Part shown: in pieces, positions 14,801-16,064 of the stretch
How positions within the stretch are numbered: the stretch's first letter is position 1
Layout: each line of letters begins with the position of its first letter
Origin: Nanobdellota archaeon
GTDB lineage: Archaea; Nanobdellota; Nanobdellia; Pacearchaeales; GW2011-AR1
Assembly: GCA_030704765.1 (NCBI GenBank)
Contig: JAUYDD010000045.1
Span: 1-16,064 of the forward strand
Length of the DNA stretch: 16,064 bases
Direction of reading: 5' to 3'
Notes under the pieces: generated by a model
What the model was told of the DNA's origin: nothing
Seen by the model: only the letters and a program-made list of their open reading frames with translations
Databases searched by the model: none
Program-made: the position numbers and the translations under genes

Positions 14801-16064
14801 AGGTAGTGGAGGGGGGAGCTATTATGTACAGACACCTAGTGATGGAGGGGGTGCAATTAAACTTTCTGTTTCTGGAACATTAACTGTTAATGGGACCATT
14901 TCAGCAGATGCAATAGATGCTGTTCGTACTTCTGGTTATGTTTCTGGTGGTGGAGGAGCTGGTGGAAGTATATATTTTAATGTAACCACATTAGCTGGTT
15001 CAGGCAAAATCAGCGCTGATGGCGGAAACGCTGATAGTTATGGTGGTTATTCTGCTGGTGGTGGGGGAGGTGGAAGAATCTATATTTACTCAAATTCAAT
15101 AAATTTCACAGGCAATTTATCTTCTTTAAATGGAGCAGGAGCAATTGGTGCAAATCCAGGCCAAAACGGCACAATCTTAATAGAATTATATGACACAATA
15201 AATTTATCTCAAATAACATTCAAAAGTCCTTTTGATGTTTCAAAATATAATTCAACATTTGGATTAGTTGCTTATGAAAACAGGACTTTGAATAATAGTT
15301 TGGATTTTGCTGGAATGATTAATTATATTTCAATATATAATCAGAGCATTGTTGTTAATACAAGCAGTTATGATTATTTAAAAAGCCAGGCGCAGATATG
15401 GTTTTATCAAGTTCCTTATAAAAATCCTTGGTTATTAAAAGATGGAAGTTTTTGCGATGGTGTAATATGCTCTAAAATATCTGACCAAGATATATCTGAT
15501 GATAATAATACTGCTAAATTTAGGGTTACTGGATTTACTAATTATACAATTACAAATACAAGTGCTGGAATTTGTGATAATGGAAATTTAAGCACAACTT
15601 GTTATGTTACTCAAGTGCATGGCGTTACTGATGGGCAGAACATTAATGGAATAGGTAATTTAGTTATTCAAAATGGAGGAAGTTTGTATAATTCCTCAAC
15701 TAATTGTTCTGGAACAAATCACGGATGTAGTTTGGTTATTAATATGACTGGCAACTTGACTATTGAATCAGGAGGAAATATTACTGTAGGAAATATTTCA
15801 ATTACTGCTGCGAATGTGAATGTTAGTATTGGAGGGTTGATAAGTTTGAATGGATTAGGATATTATTCTTCAAAAGGAACTGGAAATGGAACACCTGGAG
15901 ATGCTTATGATGGTGGTGCTGGTGCTGGTTATGGAGGAACAGGAGGTAATGGGGAAACAGGTTATGCAGGAGGAAGTAGTTATGGAAGTTATCTTGAGCC
16001 AATTGATTTAGGAAGTGGAGGAGGATTAAGCAGTAGTTATGCTGGAGGAGCTGGAGGAGGAGCA
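8802..16064 (+). CDS. Giant multidomain surface/adhesin-like protein (3' truncated by window end)
   Basis: One open frame of 2421 codons from ATG 8802 with no stop, cut by the window end. I sampled the frame at ten places and found no shift. A basic N-terminus (residues 1-20, KKKKRSK) is followed by one hydrophobic segment (21-38), with no lipobox cysteine. Next come three FG-GAP repeats (about 156-340), a Tyr/Cys-rich fibronectin-like part (345-430), a CPYIFSFNG-containing domain (577-880), an Ig-like repeat (about 1021-1120), a LamG-like domain (1171-1392), a second Ig-like repeat (1450-1549), a W-rich module (1549-1655), and glycine-rich modules from 1659 onward. Many N-x-S/T sequons support surface location. 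Upstream AAGGAAG (8788-8794) could be a weak ribosome site. Function is likely attachment or sensing; any membrane or wall anchor at the C-terminus is outside the window. Confidence 0.85.
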   Translation, partial: MKKENEKKDHIINKKKKRSKAFIIGILLFLLLIVLAVRVYSQSSEDLQSELNLLESELSNQGYSWLVNYSVDYNSINESSASISVFRQDSNEEITRFENITSENWHKIYLTNLSENESRDVFDLRVANNPVEFDYIVDPTKGVEIINHSNAFVLHDPDNVKSDSFGFSVATGDFNGDGYDDALIGAYLANSANADVGKAFIYYGNASGIFLSKHSPDVILLDPDNVASDYFGRSVATGDFNNDSYDDALVGAYVANSANADVGKAFIYYGAGTNMANGTNANITLIDPDNVANDYFGYSVATGDFNRDGYDDALVGAYATDFANADLGKAFIYFFGNSFYDYFPKIATNGTTSSNFDIYTYFNSTCRYSTTSGTSYEAMTNFNTSDGINHSASISGLLDRDVKSYYVRCINNIQKYNTSEFLVTLTVAENLNTYDINNSLQWACQKTETGAVPTNPDNCTTTASAANYASLKSSDGNEWTVNGSNTTNLYESQIFVFNISNVSTRAKFYWEGQDTISTSGYGVSLFIWNYNKSRWDIKDAKDFPTASDDSLIMEINEMGDYINLSSGQVAFLAAHKHYKPSSCPYIFSFNGSDYEFDSEAITLYSIFKEFEGKQPSKLNYLRQNGSEYNIEIRELVAEKSNIDSVELLKISHPKGIEIYPALDHPKELRNFFGLTYPMKFIYLIRYLHNWLSDYTSFINPSIDYHFESIENPQKPISALENNQSVYSIMEEDNIFWNSGLNNLSYSEIETLNKSLYHSVELVYEKPNNAKKAKLLLGYKEDKFVSWIGSRIGKSLNETGLDDDGTKLYKRELEDFALVIELWDGKKWVYGGNLLDYPSEPSKMAVPLDIKNIKGDKLKIRIKGYPKTMLLDFAYIDYSKDFKLKIIKIPLKEAEKGDEDVKKILQHSESKRITLDGNKQESVNLVFDDGKNYENETNSLFLNVRGYYEPYQFDLNVLRNKSYVKELLDKPGKIIREILPIYLKENFPNTTDYENEKSNSLLTDYVYLASTTTVTVSPMPRVYLINPLDNHYILNSTQTFDFIANYTEDAGLMNSTLYIWNSTNVLINQTSETKTGIFNNSNISVALPGGNNFQWNYYACDNSSNCAWGSKNFSILFDSSPPIINFTSPTPANATSTVNTSIIVNMTISELNLNELKYNWNGTNYTIYNDSLVLMMNMNNRSALGENSTYAVDVSKYGNNGTATGATFNSTGKYGGGYSFDGNDYVNVSDSNSLDVTTSMTVGAWVYLNKNATSGYPSIVVKPDSNDWDANPDYADYDLRVFTDAPNIGKFEFFLNDYANTRTYSTTITEAGVWYHIVATYNNSDIEIYVNGIKENNRTVGSGKSRASTVQLGIGARAPPSAISEYWNGTIDEVRIWNRPLTATEVYELYVSNLQKSNSSLWYLYVNQGKNASAELDFGNYTYSVSAKDVNGNENKTDVRTLSITSDIIPPNTALISPANGTTVYTAAQIFAASFSDNGKLVNTTLYIWNSTGSLINSSENRSISGTSNVSNISIILPRDDNYTWNYYTCDNSTNCAWNNTNFSLNYISCTIANWVGATSTNWSTASNWDINFVPNETNCVILNASASKQPVLEVPTLIYNLTINGTLNLTMNWNASLNVSGDVAILSGGKLIHGDNSNAEVWRVNMQVGRNLTINSGGSISVTGLGYRGATSSGPGNGPGRGGQSGGDGGGSGYGGAGGRGGSSASGGITYGTSASPTALGSGGALYGAASTAGDGGGAIKLSVSGTLTVNGNISADGTDAVYSSGYNGGAGGSGGSIWITGRPTIVGTGIISANGGDGDCYSGYFHGGGGGGRIDISNVTVAGSTFLTGGGTLSVGRGLADGDRGEDGSAGTIKFPDNFDLVIDNSGASGLRNLTLGVDANNQTVFENLYNFLSITVKANSTLSLSGNPQIVNGGNASNPYGQGVTISATNINIQVNGSISADGYGFSAGYGGNGYGPGAGLYAGDGKSTGAGHGGAGGNTDNGAGGSTFGTVISPTALGSGGGSYYVQTPSDGGGAIKLSVSGTLTVNGTISADAIDAVRTSGYVSGGGGAGGSIYFNVTTLAGSGKISADGGNADSYGGYSAGGGGGGRIYIYSNSINFTGNLSSLNGAGAIGANPGQNGTILIELYDTINLSQITFKSPFDVSKYNSTFGLVAYENRTLNNSLDFAGMINYISIYNQSIVVNTSSYDYLKSQAQIWFYQVPYKNPWLLKDGSFCDGVICSKISDQDISDDNNTAKFRVTGFTNYTITNTSAGICDNGNLSTTCYVTQVHGVTDGQNINGIGNLVIQNGGSLYNSSTNCSGTNHGCSLVINMTGNLTIESGGNITVGNISITAANVNVSIGGLISLNGLGYYSSKGTGNGTPGDAYDGGAGAGYGGTGGNGETGYAGGSSYGSYLEPIDLGSGGGLSSSYAGGAGGGA
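9267..9830 (+). repeat. Three tandem FG-GAP repeats within giant surface protein
   Basis: Repeats start at DPDNV at 9267, 9465 and 9660, with periods of 66 and 65 aa. Each has F/Y-FG, SVATGDF and a calcium-type loop: DFNGDGYDD, DFNNDSYDD and DFNRDGYDD (from 9318, 9516 and 9711). The second has Ser instead of the conserved Gly. DNA is also highly similar between copies, suggesting recent tandem duplication. Integrin-like propellers usually have seven blades, so three is incomplete on its own. Confidence 0.85.
11862..12161 (+). repeat. Ig-like surface domain, copy 1
   Basis: This encodes an Ig-like unit of about 100 aa starting VYLINP and containing TLYIWNST and WNYYACDNSSNCAW. The cysteine pair is spaced CDNSSNC. 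A second copy lies at 13149-13446. Both end in the NFS-type strand and resemble the Big/Ig-like repeats of archaeal surface proteins. Confidence 0.7.
12312..12977 (+). other. LamG-like (concanavalin A-like) domain within giant surface protein
   Basis: Residues 1171-1392 read as a Laminin-G-3-type jelly-roll: GGGYSFDGNDYVNV, SMTVGAWVYL, GVWYHIVATYNNSDIEIYVNG, and the closing TIDEVRIWNRPLTATEVYELY. These are the classic LamG signatures. Such domains usually bind glycans or other extracellular ligands. The domain is inserted between the two Ig-like copies. Confidence 0.85.
13149..13446 (+). repeat. Ig-like surface domain, copy 2
   Basis: This encodes TALISPANG, TTLYIWNST, WNYYTCDNSTNCAW and a closing NFS-type strand. 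It matches copy 1 (11862-12161) in order and in the CDNSxNC cysteine pair. The copies flank the LamG domain, which suggests an Ig-LamG-Ig cassette. Confidence 0.7.
13776..14265 (+). repeat. Glycine-rich repeat module A within giant surface protein
   Basis: The module runs from SISVTGLGY through TALGSGG, GDGGGAIKLSVSG, GGAGGSGGSIW and a GGGGGGRIDI closing segment. It is a right-handed beta-helix/adhesin-like glycine-rich pattern. Module B (14619-15093) follows at a period of about 281 aa. A stretch of about 43 bp starting at 14014 (GTGCAATTAAACTTTCTG...) is identical to one starting at 14851. Confidence 0.75.
14619..15093 (+). repeat. Glycine-rich repeat module B within giant surface protein
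   Basis: This repeats the order of module A: SISADGYG, TALGSGG, GGGAIKLSVSG, GGAGGSIYF, ISADGGNAD and GGGGGGRIYIY. Between modules lie non-glycine linkers. The TALGSGG DNA is offset by exactly 840 bp from module A. Near-identity of parts of the DNA points to recent duplication or gene conversion. Confidence 0.75.
15840..16064 (+). repeat. Glycine-rich repeat module C, truncated by window end
   Basis: A third module starts ISLNGLGYYSSKG and shows GYGGTGGNG and DLGSGGGL before the window ends. It lies 1221 bp after module B, so the inter-module linker is longer here (about 15094-15839, encoding a non-glycine region with several Cys). The total number of modules is unknown. Confidence 0.7.

Noticed and set aside
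13744..14802. Short open frames on both strands in the glycine-rich region
   Set aside because: They are shadows of the giant frame: Gly codons read out of frame give Val/Trp/Leu- or His/Leu-rich stretches.
8802..16064. A hidden frameshift or pseudogene in the giant frame
   Set aside because: Translation sampled across its length stays in one frame with coherent domains, and the last codons still read glycine-rich repeat sequence.

Overview
The window looks like a piece of an AT-rich archaeal genome, most likely from a small-genome DPANN-type lineage (Woesearchaeota/Pacearchaeota-like). This placement is inferred. It rests on a RadB-type RecA paralogue, a Thg1-like 3'-5' polymerase, a minimal nucleotidyltransferase/HEPN pair, very compact gene spacing with apparently leaderless TATA promoters, and two membrane-anchored surface proteins crowded with N-glycosylation sequons. 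No rRNA, tRNA, CRISPR array or transposase gene was seen.

Layout. (1) Positions 1-392 hold no convincing gene but contain two copies of a ~125-nt structured element, with 78 identical bases. They share a three-stem core and a T7 tract, and each has a 5' hairpin whose stem differs between copies while the CTGA loop is kept. (2) Positions 393-3379 are a minus-strand operon read radical SAM -> Lgt-like membrane protein -> alpha/beta hydrolase, with 26- and 8-bp gene overlaps. It may be a lipid or lipoprotein modification module. (3) A 98-bp divergent promoter region separates it from a plus-strand RadB-like gene. (4) Positions 4362-7578 hold a single-pass surface protein with an unusual N-terminal cytoplasmic motif, a small Cys/His-rich protein and a Thg1-like protein, spaced by 1 and 6 bp. 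(5) Positions 7634-8763 hold a toxin-antitoxin-like pair. The first gene fuses a winged HTH to a minimal nucleotidyltransferase, overlaps the HEPN gene by 4 bp (ATGA), and is preceded by two perfect, tandem 21-bp palindromes that look like its own operator. (6) From 8802 to the window end runs one uninterrupted frame of 2421 codons with no stop. It encodes a giant, truncated, secreted or anchored adhesin-like protein with FG-GAP repeats, Ig-like repeats, a LamG domain and repeated glycine-rich modules.

How the genes may work together. The giant protein and the 736-aa anchored protein suggest a cell-surface or attachment locus. The radical SAM/Lgt/hydrolase operon may modify the envelope or proteins attached to it. 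The MNT-HEPN cassette is an RNA-targeting stress or defence module under local autoregulation, and Thg1-like protein is an RNA-end repair or tRNA maturation enzyme. The functional links between these blocks are inferred from proximity only.
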